From: Streptomyces fructofermentans
GTDB lineage: Bacteria > Actinomycetota > Actinomycetes > Streptomycetales > Streptomycetaceae
NCBI RefSeq assembly: GCF_014651055.1
Contig: NZ_BMWD01000008.1
Span: forward strand, 62,001 to 126,000
Reading direction: 5' to 3'
Length of the DNA stretch: 64,000 nt
Position 1 is the first letter of the stretch, and each line of letters starts with the position of its first letter. Shown piece after piece: positions 38,254 through 47,581 of this stretch. The position numbers and the translations under genes are program-made. The notes beneath the pieces are model-generated. The model was given only the letters and a program-made list of their open reading frames with translations. It searched no databases and was not told where the DNA came from.

Positions 38254-39660
38254 GTGGTGGCCAAGGGATTCCCCGTCGATCTGCGCCGGTGCCGGCTGCT
38301 CGGGCTCGTGGGCTCGGCCGTTCTCGCGGTCGGTGGCGGGACGGCCGGGGCGCTGCCGGTCCGCGAACTGCCGTCCCTCGCGTCCGGGCGGGCCGCGCTC
38401 GGCCTGGCCGGCGTGTACTTCGGGATGGTGCTGCTCATCAGCGCCTGGGTGCTGCTCGGGCGGGTGGTGCGTGGCCCCGAGCCGCCGGGACCCCGCGCCC
38501 TGCTGGTCGTCCTGGCCGTCTGGGCCGCGCCCCTCACCCTCGCGCCGCCCCTGTTCAGCAGGGACGTCTACAGCTATCTGGCGCAGGGCGCGATGGTCGA
38601 CGCGCACATCGACGTGTACACGCACGGGCCCGCGATGCTCGGCGGGCCGCTCGCCGACGAGGTGGCGCCGGTGTGGCGGCGGACCGCGACCCCGTACGGT
38701 CCCGTGTTCCTCGCCGTCGCGTCCGCGCTGTCCGGGCTGACGCGGGGCGACGTGCCCGCCGGGCTGTACGGGATGAGGGCCGTGGCCCTGCTCGGCGTGG
38801 CGCTGATGGCCGCCGCGCTGCCGAGGCTGGCTCGGCACAGCGGCGCCGACCCGTCCGCCGCGGTGTGGCTGGGCGCCCTCAACCCGCTCGTACTGCTGCA
38901 CCTCGTGGCCGGTGCCCACAACGACGCCGTCATGCTCGGCCTGCTGGGAGCGGGCCTGGTGGCCGCCCTCGGCCGGTGGCCCGTGCTCGGTGCCGTGCTC
39001 GTCACGCTCGCAGCCCTCGTCAAGGTCCCGGCCCTGCTGGGCCTCGCGGCCGTCGTGGCGCTCCAGACGCGCGACCGCCGCGGCACGGTCGGGGCGGTCG
39101 TGACGACCGCGGCGGCCGCACTCGCCACGACCGTCGCCGCGACCGCGGCGGCCGGCACCGGGTACGGCTGGATCGGAGCGCTGAGAACTCCGGTCTCCCC
39201 GCACAACTGGTCGCCGACCAGTCTCCTCGGCCGTGCCACCGGAACCCTCCTGGAGGCCCTGGGCAGCGATCTCGCGCCCTCCGCGCCGACCGTGTGGCAC
39301 GCGCTCGGCCTCGCCGCCACCGCCGTCGCCACAGCCGTCATCTGGCTGCGGCGCCCGCGGCCGAGCCCGGTCTACGCGCTGGGCCTCACCCTGGCGGCGG
39401 TCGCCGTACTCGGTCCCGCCGTACGTCCCTGGTACGCGCTGTGGGGGCTGTTCCTGATCGCGGCGGCCGCGCCCAGCGCCTCCGTGCGCCGCCGGGTCGC
39501 CGCGGCTGCGGCCGTCCTCGCGCTGGGCGCCCTGCCCAGCGGGAGCCCGCCGGAGGCGGGGCAACTGGCGCTCGCGGTGGCGGGCGGGGCTACGGCGCTC
39601 ATCGTGCTCCGGCGGGCCCACCGCCGCGCGGTCGTGCCGGCCCCGGGACGGACGGCGTGA
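38254..39660 (+). CDS. Membrane mannosyltransferase, MptB-like
   Basis: A 468-residue polytopic membrane protein with about 12 helices. The first large loop has SRDVYSYLAQGAMV, with the Asp typical of polyprenyl-phosphomannose-dependent GT-C enzymes such as MptB. In related actinobacteria these extend alpha-1,6-mannan of lipoglycans. The GTG at 38254 is chosen; a second GTG follows directly. No clear ribosome binding site is seen. The stop overlaps the start of the next glycosyltransferase by four bases, so the two probably act in one surface-glycan pathway. Confidence 0.85.
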   Translation: MVAKGFPVDLRRCRLLGLVGSAVLAVGGGTAGALPVRELPSLASGRAALGLAGVYFGMVLLISAWVLLGRVVRGPEPPGPRALLVVLAVWAAPLTLAPPLFSRDVYSYLAQGAMVDAHIDVYTHGPAMLGGPLADEVAPVWRRTATPYGPVFLAVASALSGLTRGDVPAGLYGMRAVALLGVALMAAALPRLARHSGADPSAAVWLGALNPLVLLHLVAGAHNDAVMLGLLGAGLVAALGRWPVLGAVLVTLAALVKVPALLGLAAVVALQTRDRRGTVGAVVTTAAAALATTVAATAAAGTGYGWIGALRTPVSPHNWSPTSLLGRATGTLLEALGSDLAPSAPTVWHALGLAATAVATAVIWLRRPRPSPVYALGLTLAAVAVLGPAVRPWYALWGLFLIAAAAPSASVRRRVAAAAAVLALGALPSGSPPEAGQLALAVAGGATALIVLRRAHRRAVVPAPGRTA

Positions 39661-41183
39661 GGGCGCCGCGCACCGGCCGCGGCCGGCTGCTGTCCGTGCT
39701 CGTCCTCGCGACGGCCGTGGCCGTCTTCACCGCGACCGTGCCCCTGCTGCGGGGCTGGTTCGACCTGCGGGTGTACCACGGGGCCGTCGACGCCTGGGTC
39801 CACCACGGCGGACGTCTGTACGACTACCGGGTGCCGGGCACGGCGTACGGATTCACGTACCCGCCGTTCGCGGCGGTGGCCATGCTGCCGATGGCGCTGC
39901 TCGGCCTGCACGCGGCCGTCGCCGTGGGCCTGCTGGTCAACCTCGCGGCGACCGCCTCGGTCCTGCGCGCCCTGCTGCCCGACCGGGTCCGCGCCCACGG
40001 CTGGTACGGCGTCGCGGTGACGGTCTGCCTGCTGGCCCTCCTCGAACCCGTCCGGGACACGTTCAGCTTCGGCCAGGTCAACCTCGTGCTGCTGGCGCTC
40101 GTCCTCGGCGACGCCGTGCCGCTCGCCGCGGGCCGGGAACGCCGGTGGGCGGGGACCGGCATCGGGCTGGCCGCCGCGATCAAGCTCACTCCGGCGATCT
40201 TCGTCGTCCTGCTGCTGCTCGCCGGTCGCCGCAGGGCGGCCGCGACGGCGGCGGGTGTCGCCCTCGCGGCCACCGCGCTCGCCGCCCGGGCGGCCCCGGA
40301 CGCCTCGCGCTTCTACTGGACCGAGGCCGTCTGGGACACGACCCGAGTCGGCCGCCTCTCCTACGTCTCCAACCAGTCGCTCCAGGGCGTCCTGGCGCGT
40401 CTCGCCGAACCCGGCGTGCCGAGCCGTGCGGCCTGGGCGCTGGCGGCGCTGGCCGTCCTCGCCCTGTGGGTGCGGCGGGTGCGCCGGGCCCTGGCCGGGG
40501 ACGACCTCCTCGGCGCCTTCGCGCTCACCGGACTCGCCGCCTGCCTGGTCAGCCCGATCACCTGGGTGCACCACCTGGTCTGGCTGCTGCCGTCACTGGC
40601 GATCCTGGTCGAGAGCGGGTTGCGGCGCAGGCGGCTGCTGCGGCTCGCCGGTGTCCTGTACGTGCTGCTGTGCAGCAGTGTGGTGTGGCTGTGGACCGAC
40701 GACGCCTCGGGCCCCGCCGGTCTCGTCGGCTCCAACGCGTACGTCTGGATCACCCTCGGCCTGCTGGCCGGACTGCCCGTCGGTCAGTCGCGGGCGATCC
40801 GGCCCACCCGCAGACGGATCACCAGGGCCACGGCGCCCGCGCCCAGCACGGCCGCGCCCGCGATCAGGCCCGCCCGTCCCGGCCGGCCGACGGAGGAGTC
40901 GGGACCCCCGGACGCCACGGAGGCCCCGGAGTACGCGGAGGCCCCGGGGCGGGCGGAGGCGGCCGCGCCGGTGGCCGTGGCCCCGGCCGACTCCGCGGCG
41001 GGTCCCGCGGCCTCGGACGCCGACGTGGCCGCGGAGGCAGCCGCGGACGCGGACCCGGTTCCGGCGGACTGCGCCGCCGGTCCGGCCTGGGCCACCGGAC
41101 GCGGCGGCAGGAGCGATCCCACCGGATCGACCCGCCCGGCGGCCTCGAAGCCCCAGTCGAGGAGCGAGCGCGCCTCCTCGTAG
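39657..41183 (+). CDS. GT87-like membrane mannosyltransferase with antisense-derived C-terminal extension
   Basis: The first 375 or so residues form a GT87/DUF2029 membrane glycosyltransferase: FDLRVYHGAVDAWVHHGGRLYDY at the first loop with the conserved Asp, YGFTYPPFAA, VNLVLLALVLGD and ITWVHHLVWLLP. Family members are about 400 residues. The frame continues another 134 codons through sequence antisense to the carboxypeptidase gene; that tail is Ala/Pro/Glu-rich and unlike any family. The start GTG overlaps the MptB-like stop. Real translation likely follows the whole frame, but the tail adds nothing recognisable. Confidence 0.8.
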   Translation: MRAPRTGRGRLLSVLVLATAVAVFTATVPLLRGWFDLRVYHGAVDAWVHHGGRLYDYRVPGTAYGFTYPPFAAVAMLPMALLGLHAAVAVGLLVNLAATASVLRALLPDRVRAHGWYGVAVTVCLLALLEPVRDTFSFGQVNLVLLALVLGDAVPLAAGRERRWAGTGIGLAAAIKLTPAIFVVLLLLAGRRRAAATAAGVALAATALAARAAPDASRFYWTEAVWDTTRVGRLSYVSNQSLQGVLARLAEPGVPSRAAWALAALAVLALWVRRVRRALAGDDLLGAFALTGLAACLVSPITWVHHLVWLLPSLAILVESGLRRRRLLRLAGVLYVLLCSSVVWLWTDDASGPAGLVGSNAYVWITLGLLAGLPVGQSRAIRPTRRRITRATAPAPSTAAPAIRPARPGRPTEESGPPDATEAPEYAEAPGRAEAAAPVAVAPADSAAGPAASDADVAAEAAADADPVPADCAAGPAWATGRGGRSDPTGSTRPAASKPQSRSERASS

Positions 41184-42136
41184 ACGGCGTAACCGCCGCC
41201 CGACCGCGGGTTCATGACCGTGACGACGAGCGTGCGCCCGTCCCGGCGCGCCGCGGCGACGAGGGTGTTGCCCGCGTGCGTCGTGTAGCCGTTCTTGACG
41301 CCGATGAGCCCCGGGTACGGCTCGACGCCGTTGGCCCCGGTCAGCAGGCGGTTCGTGTTCTGGATGTCGTACGAGGAGCCGTCGCCGGGGAACTTGGCGT
41401 GCACGGTGGCGCAGTACCGGGCGAAGTCCGCGTTGCGCAGGCCCGCCATGCCGAACACGGCGAGGTCGAACGCGGAGGACACCTGGCCCGGCGTGTCGTA
41501 GCCGTCGGGGGACACGACCCGGGTGTCGTGGGCGCCGAGCGACTCCGCCTTGGCCTGCATCTGGGCTGCCGTGCTGCGCCAGCCGCCGTTCATCTCGGCG
41601 AGGACGCGTACGGCGTCGTTCCCCGAGTTGAGGAACACGCCCCGCCACAGGTCGGAGGCGCGGTAGGTGCGTCCCGCGGCGACTCCGACGAGGCTGCTGC
41701 CGGGGCCGATCCCCGCCAGGTCCCGCTCGGTGACGGTGTGCCGGACCGCCGGGGGCATCACGGGAAGGAGGGTCACCGCGAAGAGGGTCTTGAGGGTGCT
41801 GGCGGGCGGCAGTTGCAGATGGGCGTTGTGGCCGGCCAGCACCTCGCCCGTGTCTGCGTCGGCCACCAGCCACGAGCGCGCGGACACGCTCGCCGGAGTC
41901 CTGGGAGCCCCGGCCCCTCGCCGTACGTGCGTGCCCGGCCGGTCGAGCACCGAGGGCCGCGCCGTCCCGGGTCCGGGTGGCGCGGCGGACGCGGTGCCGA
42001 CGGCTGCGCGGTCGCGGTCGAGGGCCGTGCCGGTGACGCCGAAGGCCGCGGCCGGTCCCGCCGCCAGGGCCAGCACCCCGACGGCGCAGCCGGCCGAACA
42101 GGACAGGACCACGCGGGATGAGAATCCGATAGTCAT
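40784..42136 (-). CDS. D-alanyl-D-alanine carboxypeptidase (peptidase S11)
   Basis: Trims the terminal D-Ala of peptidoglycan stem peptides outside the membrane. The 450 residues have a signal peptide (1-31), catalytic S113-T-L-K116, S171-G-N173 and K281-N-G283 (in place of the canonical KTG; seen also in other actinobacterial members). An Ala/Ser-rich linker and a C-terminal helix (AGLIAGAAVLGAGAVALVI) anchor it to the membrane. The ATG ending at 42136 is chosen over the upstream start at 42202, since the signal peptide begins there. The 3' end overlaps the convergent GT87-like gene by 400 bases. Confidence 0.93.
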   Translation of the reverse strand: MTIGFSSRVVLSCSAGCAVGVLALAAGPAAAFGVTGTALDRDRAAVGTASAAPPGPGTARPSVLDRPGTHVRRGAGAPRTPASVSARSWLVADADTGEVLAGHNAHLQLPPASTLKTLFAVTLLPVMPPAVRHTVTERDLAGIGPGSSLVGVAAGRTYRASDLWRGVFLNSGNDAVRVLAEMNGGWRSTAAQMQAKAESLGAHDTRVVSPDGYDTPGQVSSAFDLAVFGMAGLRNADFARYCATVHAKFPGDGSSYDIQNTNRLLTGANGVEPYPGLIGVKNGYTTHAGNTLVAAARRDGRTLVVTVMNPRSGGGYAVYEEARSLLDWGFEAAGRVDPVGSLLPPRPVAQAGPAAQSAGTGSASAAASAATSASEAAGPAAESAGATATGAAASARPGASAYSGASVASGGPDSSVGRPGRAGLIAGAAVLGAGAVALVIRLRVGRIARD

Positions 42137-42781
42137 ACCGCAAACGTAGGAATGTGCGGGGCGCACTCCGGGCTGCCCGGGCCGAGCGGACGCGTCGAGC
42201 ACCCGGATGCCGCAGTGGTGGGGGTGCCGCGCGGGTCCGGAACGCTCCGGTCGGCCGACGGCCGGGAGCGGGGCGGTGGGACGGACGTACCGCGTTGCGT
42301 ACGACGCCGGGGCCGGGCGCGGAGCGGCAGCGGGGCCGGGAGCCGGAAGCGGGCCGAGGACCGAGGGCCGATTCGCGGCCGTGCGGCGCTGATGCGAAGC
42401 GGGTGCTGAGCGGACCTGGAAGAGGTTGGCGTCGGCGCGAGGGCTGCGGGGCCGAGGGACCGCGGACGGGGCCGTTCCGCAGTCGGTGCGGCGCCGGTGC
42501 GATGCGGGTGCGGGTCGGTGGCCTGAGGGGGCCCGGAACCAGTCGGCGTCGGCACGAGGGCTGCCTGCGGGCCGAGGGTCGATGCGTGGGCGGGGCCGGA
42601 GCGGGCCGGAAGGTCGGGGCCCGTGCCGAGGTGTGTCAGCGGATCGGTGGGCCGGTGGGTCGGTGGCCGGTGGCCGAGGCGTGGGCGGGGCCGGAGCGGG
42701 CCGGAAGGTCGGGGCCCGTGCCGAGGCGTGTCGGCGGACCGGCGGATCGGTGGGCCGGTGGCCGAGGCGTGGTGGGGTGCC
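42137..42781. other. Long GC-rich intergenic region with direct repeats
   Basis: No gene is supported; reading frames here are low-complexity Arg/Gly. A perfect 48-bp direct repeat lies at 42584-42631 and 42679-42726 (period 95). A related pair, starting GTCGGCGCGAGGGCTGC and GTCGGCACGAGGGCTGC, lies near 42430 and 42549. The stretch should contain the carboxypeptidase promoter near 42137-42190. Its 3' part is the downstream end of rho. Confidence 0.6.
42584..42726. repeat. 48-bp perfect direct repeat, 95-bp period
   Basis: Copies at 42584-42631 and 42679-42726 start GCGTGGGCGGGGCCGGAGCG. They are identical over 48 bases and similar for about 10 more. Spacing and identity suggest a recent duplication in the gap after rho. 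Confidence 0.8.
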
Positions 42782-43948
42782 TCAGTGGTCGTCGGACGGC
42801 CGGGCCCGCCCGGTGCCCGGCACCGTCGGCTGGACCTGGCGCAGGAACGTCGCGTTGTCCGGGGTCCTTCGCAGCCTCTCCAGCACGGTCTCCAGGCCGG
42901 CCTGGCCGTCACCCCGGGAGTGCAGTGCCCGGCGCAGACCGCGAAGTGCGGCCAATTCGGAGGCGGGGACGAGGAGTTCCTCACGCCGGGTGCCGGACGG
43001 GGTGATGTCGACGGCGGGGAAGATCCGGCGGTCCGCCAGCGCGCGGTCCAGGCGGAGCTCCATGTTGCCGGTGCTCTTGAGCTCCTCGAAGTAGTAGTCG
43101 TCGGCGCGCGAGCCGGTCTCCACGAGGGCCGTCGCGAGGATCGTGAGCGAGCCGCCCTCCTCGGCCGAACGCGCCGCGCCGAAGAACCGCTTGGGTCCCT
43201 GGAGCGCGGCGGCGTCCACGCCACCGCTGAGGGTGCGGCCGCCGGAGGCCGCCGCGTTGTTGTACGCGCGGCACAGGCGGGTCAGCGAGTCGAGGAGGAT
43301 CACTACGTCGTGCCCCGACTCGACGAGCCGCTTGGCGCGCTCCAAGGCCAGTTCGGCGAGCGCGATGTGCTGCTTCGGGGCCTGGTCGAAGGTCGAGGCG
43401 AGCACCTCGCCGCGGACGGACCTGCGCATCTCCGTCACCTCCTCGGGTCGTTCGTCGAGGAGCACGACCATCAGATGGCATTCGGGGTGGTTGCCGGCGA
43501 CGGCGGCGGCCAACTGCTGCAGCAGCACCGTCTTGCCGGTCTTCGGCGGGGCGACGATCAGGCCGCGCTGGCCCTTGCCGACCGGCGCGACCAGGTCGAT
43601 GAGTCGGGTGGCCGCACCGCCCGCCGGGTGTTCGAGCCGCAGCCGCTCCCGCGGGTGCAACGGCGTCAGGTCGTGGAAGTGCGGGCGGTCGTGGCGCTGC
43701 TCGGCCGGGCGGCCGTTGACCCGGTCGACGCCGGTGAGCGCACGCTGCTTGCCGCGGACGCCCTCGACGAGGTCGCCCCTGCGCAGGCCGTACCGGCGGA
43801 CGAGGGCCGAGGGGACCAGGAGGTCGGCGGGGCCGGGCAGCATGCCCGGGGAGCGCAGGTGGCCCTGGCCGTTCGGGATGAGGTCGAGTACGCCGGCGGC
43901 CGACTCCCGGACGACGGGAGCAGGCGGGCGTTCGAGTGTGGTGGTCAT
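42782..43948 (-). CDS. rho: Short transcription termination factor Rho paralogue
   Basis: A 388-residue RNA-dependent ATPase. It has the cold-shock-like RNA-binding domain (about 18-65; [31 protein letters not shown]) and the RecA-like motor with P-loop APPKTGKT (133-140), [11 protein letters not shown] and the Q/R-loop region [14 protein letters not shown]. It lacks the N-terminal helix bundle and the very long Arg/Asp-rich insert of main actinobacterial Rho, which is over 600 residues, so this is likely a second Rho. AAAGGA lies before the ATG ending at 43948. The leader is long (over 250 bases), leaving room for autoregulation. Confidence 0.92.
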   Translation of the reverse strand: MTTTLERPPAPVVRESAAGVLDLIPNGQGHLRSPGMLPGPADLLVPSALVRRYGLRRGDLVEGVRGKQRALTGVDRVNGRPAEQRHDRPHFHDLTPLHPRERLRLEHPAGGAATRLIDLVAPVGKGQRGLIVAPPKTGKTVLLQQLAAAVAGNHPECHLMVVLLDERPEEVTEMRRSVRGEVLASTFDQAPKQHIALAELALERAKRLVESGHDVVILLDSLTRLCRAYNNAAASGGRTLSGGVDAAALQGPKRFFGAARSAEEGGSLTILATALVETGSRADDYYFEELKSTGNMELRLDRALADRRIFPAVDITPSGTRREELLVPASELAALRGLRRALHSRGDGQAGLETVLERLRRTPDNATFLRQVQPTVPGTGRARPSDDH

Positions 43949-44290
43949 GGTGGGTGTCCTTTCGCGGACGGGTTCGCACAGGTCGTGGAAGAGGGAGTGG
44001 CCGGAACGGGGGCGGCGTGGTCACGCCCCGGCACGGCTGGGTGCAGCACCTCGGGTACGCCGGAGGACAGACGGGGAACGCCTGTGCCGGTGCGGGTGGA
44101 GATGCAGGTGGTGCGGAGATGAGCTGCCGCGCCGGTCGGATGCGACGGGCGGATCAGCGGGAAGAGGTGAATCGGCACCGGCGCCGGTAAGGGCGTACAC
44201 GAGTGCTGTGAGCACAATAGCACGTCCGTACGGCGATGGCCGGAGTCCGTGGCGTTGACACGGCACACGCCCCGCGCCACGGTGGTCCGC
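43949..44290. other. Divergent intergenic region and rho leader
   Basis: No gene. Contains GTGCT GTG AGCAC (44203-44215), a 5-bp-arm palindrome in the AT-richer core of the region, probably at a promoter serving rho, the flavoprotein gene, or both. The remainder on the rho side is GC-rich leader with a near-repeat of CACCGGCGCCGG type. Confidence 0.4.
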
Positions 44291-45472
44291 ATGGACGACG
44301 CGGGGATCGTCGAACAGGTGAGGGAACTGCGGCCGCTGATCCGGCGGAACGCCCTGCGCGCCGAGCGCGGCCGGGTCCCGGACGAGGTGGCCGACGCGCT
44401 GACCGGCACCGGCATCAACCGGATGAACGTCCCCCGGCGCTACGGCGGTCACCGGACCCCGTTGGGCGTCCAGGTCGACGCGTTCGCCGAGATCGCCGCC
44501 GGGTGCGCCTCCGCTGCGTGGACGGCACTCAGTCACGCCGCAGTCGCCTGCATCGCCGCGCTCTCCCCGGACGAGGCGCAGGACGACTTCTTCACCGGTC
44601 CGAAAGGGCCCGACGTCAGAATCGGCGGCACGCTGGTCCCGGGTGCCACGGCGGTGCCGTACGACGGTGGTTACGTCGTGAACGGGGCCTCGGGCTTCGC
44701 CACCGGCTGCCACCACGCGGACTGGCATCTGCTCACGGCCGCCGTGGCCGCGGCCGACGGCTCCCCGCCCGACGGACCGCCCGAGGTCGTGCGGGCGGCC
44801 GTGCCGATGGCCGAACCGGAGATCCTGGACGACTGGCACGCCCACCGGTCTCGCCCGCACGGGCAGCAACACCGTCCTGGCCCGGGACGTTCCCGTGCCC
44901 GCGCACCGCGTGCTCCCGGTCGGCCCGATGCTCGCCGGGCGGCTCCCCTCGAAGGCGAACGCGGACGACCCGTTCCACCGCATGCCGGTGCTGCTGCTCT
45001 TCTGCGCCTGGGCGGCCCCGGTGGCGCTCGGGGCGGCCCGTGCGGCGAGGCCGAGTTCGGCGAACGCAGCCGCCGCGGCATCACCTGCACCTCGTATGAG
45101 CGCCAGTACGAGGCCGCCGTCACGCACTTCCAGGTGGCCGAGGCGCAACTGCGGATCTCCGGCGCCGAACTCGTGGCCGCCCGGCCGACCCGCGAGATCG
45201 CGGACAAGGCCGGCTCCGGCGCCGCGTACACCCCGCTGGAGCGCGCCCGGATCCGCCCCGAGAGCGGCTGTCTGACCCGGCTGTGCAAGGAGGCCGTCGA
45301 CCTGCTCGCGTCGGCCGCGGGCGCCTCCTCGCTCCAGCGCGACGTACCCGTCCAGCGCATCGCCCGCGACATCAACGCCCTTTGCCTGCAATCCTTCGTC
45401 GCCCCTTCGACCGACCTGGAGATCCACGGCCGCGTACTGTCGGGAGTCGACCCGCGCACCCCGTTCCTGTGA
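44291..45472 (+). pseudogene. Acyl-CoA dehydrogenase-like flavin monooxygenase with two compensating frameshifts
   Basis: Similar to HsaA/acyl-CoA-dehydrogenase-fold flavoproteins that hydroxylate substrates with reduced flavin. The N-terminal two-thirds starts MDDAGIVEQVRELRPLIRRNA, with NVPRRYGGHRTPL and the flavin-side NGASGFATGC. The C-terminal helices YEAAVTHFQVAEAQLRISGAELV follow. Between about 44841 and 45051 the expected residues (VPAHRVLPVGPMLAGRLPSK) sit in another frame: one extra C near 44841-44843 and one missing G near 45049-45051. The frame stays open, leaving a 69-residue nonsense block, so the protein is probably dead, unless these are sequencing errors. GTG at 44249 is an alternative start. 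A P450 follows after 30 bases. Confidence 0.8.
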
Positions 45473-45502
45473 CAGCCGGAACACGGCAGTCAGGAGATCC
45501 AG

Positions 45503-46753
45503 TTGGACCGTACGTCCGCCGCTCCGCACCGCATGGACCCCGCGGGCGGCTGCCCGCACGCCGTCAACGCGCGGCTCCTGGCGCACGGTCCCGTCGCCCC
45601 GGTCGTCCTGCCCGGCGAGGTCCAGGGCATGGCCGTACTGGGGCACGAGGCGCTGAAGGAGTTCCTGGCCCACCCCGAAGTGGCGAAGGACGCACGGCAC
45701 TTCACCGCGCTCCGGGAGGGACGGATCGCCCCCGGATGGCCCCTCGCCACCTTCGCGACGGTCCGCGGGATGACCACCGCCGACGGCGCCGACCACCGGC
45801 GGCTGAGGGCACTGGTGAGCGGGGCGTTCACCGTCCGTCAGGTCGAACGACTGCGGCCTCGCGTGAGGGAGTTGACGGACAGTCTGCTCGACGACCTGGA
45901 GCGGGCCGCCGCGCGGGACGGCGGAGTCGCCGATCTGCGCGGGCATGTCGCGATGCCGCTGCCCATGGGCGTCATCGGCGAACTGCTCGGCGTGGACGCC
46001 GAGCACCGCGACCGGCTCCACCATCTGTCCAACCAGGTCGTGGCCACCGACATCGGACCCGAGCGCGCCCTCGCCGCGAACCGTGAACTGGTCGCCGTGC
46101 TCGGCGCGGTGGCGGCGGCCCGCGCCGAGCGGCCGGGCGACGACCTGACGAGCGCCCTGATCGCCGCCCGCGACGAGGGCGGCGACCGGCTCACCCAGGA
46201 GGAGCTGATCGGCACCCTGATGCTGATGGTCATCGCCGGGCACGAGACCACCCTGAACCTCATCACCAACGCCGTCCGCGCGCTCTGCGCCCACCGCGAC
46301 CAACTGGACCTGGTCGTACGGGGTGCCGCCACCTGGTCGGACGTCGTGGAGGAGACCCTGCGCTGGGACGCGCCCGTCAGCTACTTCCCCTTCCGCTACC
46401 CGGTCCGGGACCTCACCGTCGGCGGGACCGTCATCCCCCGGGGAACACCCGTCCTCGCCGGCTACTCGGCGGCGGGACGCGACCCGGCGGCGCACGGCCC
46501 GGACGCCGACCGCTTCGACGTCACCCGGCCCGGCAGGCCCGGCGCGGTCCGGCACCTGTCGCTGGGCCACGGCGCCCACTACTGCCTCGGTGCCCCGCTG
46601 GCCCGCCTGGAGTCCACCATCGCCCTCGAACGGCTGTTCACGCGGTTCCCGGGCCTGGACCTCGCCGCACCCGAGGCGGACCTGGCACCGCACGCCGGGT
46701 TCGTCGGTAACAGCGTCCGCGCGCTTCCGGTGCGGGTGTCGCCCGGGGTGTGA
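45503..46753 (+). CDS. Cytochrome P450
   Basis: A 416-residue bacterial class I P450. The I-helix is AGHETT (245-250), the ExxR is E284-T-L-R287, and the heme loop SLGHGAHYCLG carries ligand Cys361, with Leu in place of the usual Phe at the loop start. The TTG at 45503 follows AGGAG at ideal spacing, so a rare TTG start is likely. The electron donor is not encoded here. It follows the frameshifted flavoprotein by 30 bases; the pair probably once oxidised one substrate. The substrate is unknown. Confidence 0.93.
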   Translation: MDRTSAAPHRMDPAGGCPHAVNARLLAHGPVAPVVLPGEVQGMAVLGHEALKEFLAHPEVAKDARHFTALREGRIAPGWPLATFATVRGMTTADGADHRRLRALVSGAFTVRQVERLRPRVRELTDSLLDDLERAAARDGGVADLRGHVAMPLPMGVIGELLGVDAEHRDRLHHLSNQVVATDIGPERALAANRELVAVLGAVAAARAERPGDDLTSALIAARDEGGDRLTQEELIGTLMLMVIAGHETTLNLITNAVRALCAHRDQLDLVVRGAATWSDVVEETLRWDAPVSYFPFRYPVRDLTVGGTVIPRGTPVLAGYSAAGRDPAAHGPDADRFDVTRPGRPGAVRHLSLGHGAHYCLGAPLARLESTIALERLFTRFPGLDLAAPEADLAPHAGFVGNSVRALPVRVSPGV

Positions 46754-46849
46754 CCTCCACCCGCCGGAGCGACCATGAGGGATGTGTCGATCCGGCGCCG
46801 GCCCGTTCGTCGGTGGGGTGCAGGGACCTCATGAGCACCGGGAGGAAAC

Positions 46850-47581
46850 ATGAAGTACATGCTGCTGGTCTGCGGTGACGACACCGCGGACGCCACGGGC
46901 ATGGCACCCGTCGAACCGTGGGTCGAGGAGCATGGCGCCGTACGCGGGGTGCGGCTGCACGGCCACCGGCTGCGGCTCCCCGCCGAAGCGGTCACCGTGC
47001 GCGTCCGCGACGGTGAAGTGCTGCGCACCGACGGGCCGTTCGCGGAGACCAAGGAGTACGTCGCCGGATTCGACGTCGTCGAGTGCGACAGCATCGACGA
47101 GGCCGTCCGGGTGGCGGCCGGGCACCCCGTGGCGACCATCGGCGCGCTGGAGGTGCGCGCCTTCTGGGACGCCGAGGACGCCGAGGACGAGATCCGGCGC
47201 ATCGACGCCGAACTGACCGCCGCCGCCCGGGAGCGGGACGTCGACCGGATGGCGGCCTGCTACGCGCCCGACGCCGAGGTCTTCCACCCCATGGGCGGAC
47301 TGGAGCGCAGCGGGGTCGACGCCTTCCGCAAGGCCCAGGAGTGGTGGTTCGCCACCGTGTCGGGCCCCGTGCACCGGGAGGCGCTCGACCTGCGGGTACG
47401 CGTCGACGAGAGCGTCGCCTTCAGCCACGCCCTGGTCCGGGTGCGCGCCACGCTCACCACGGGCGAGCCCCTGGACAGCACCGTCCGGGTCACCACGGGA
47501 TACCGGGCGGCCGGGGACCGCTGGCGGATCGTCCACCAGCACCTGTCGGTCCCGTTCGACATCGAGGAGGCCCGGTCATGA
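46850..47581 (+). CDS. YCII/DGPF-domain and SnoaL-like fusion protein
   Basis: A 243-residue fusion. Residues 1-110 are a YCII-related (DGPF) domain with MKYMLLVCGDD, TDGPFAETKEYVAGFDVVEC and a conserved His-containing strand order. Residues 120-240 are an NTF2/SnoaL-like domain (AELTAAARERDVDRMAACYAPDAEVFHP). DGPF proteins accompany ECF42 sigma factors, and this gene is the first of such an operon, four bases overlapping the next. The fusion of the two domains is less common than the DGPF domain alone. The biochemical role is not known. Confidence 0.85.
   Translation: MKYMLLVCGDDTADATGMAPVEPWVEEHGAVRGVRLHGHRLRLPAEAVTVRVRDGEVLRTDGPFAETKEYVAGFDVVECDSIDEAVRVAAGHPVATIGALEVRAFWDAEDAEDEIRRIDAELTAAARERDVDRMAACYAPDAEVFHPMGGLERSGVDAFRKAQEWWFATVSGPVHREALDLRVRVDESVAFSHALVRVRATLTTGEPLDSTVRVTTGYRAAGDRWRIVHQHLSVPFDIEEARS

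Noticed and set aside
42154..44122. Long plus-strand frames across the repeat region and rho
   Set aside because: Antisense to rho and made of repeats; no domain.
44021..46693. 890-codon open frame antisense to the flavoprotein and P450 genes
   Set aside because: Crosses two real genes and reads as compositional noise.
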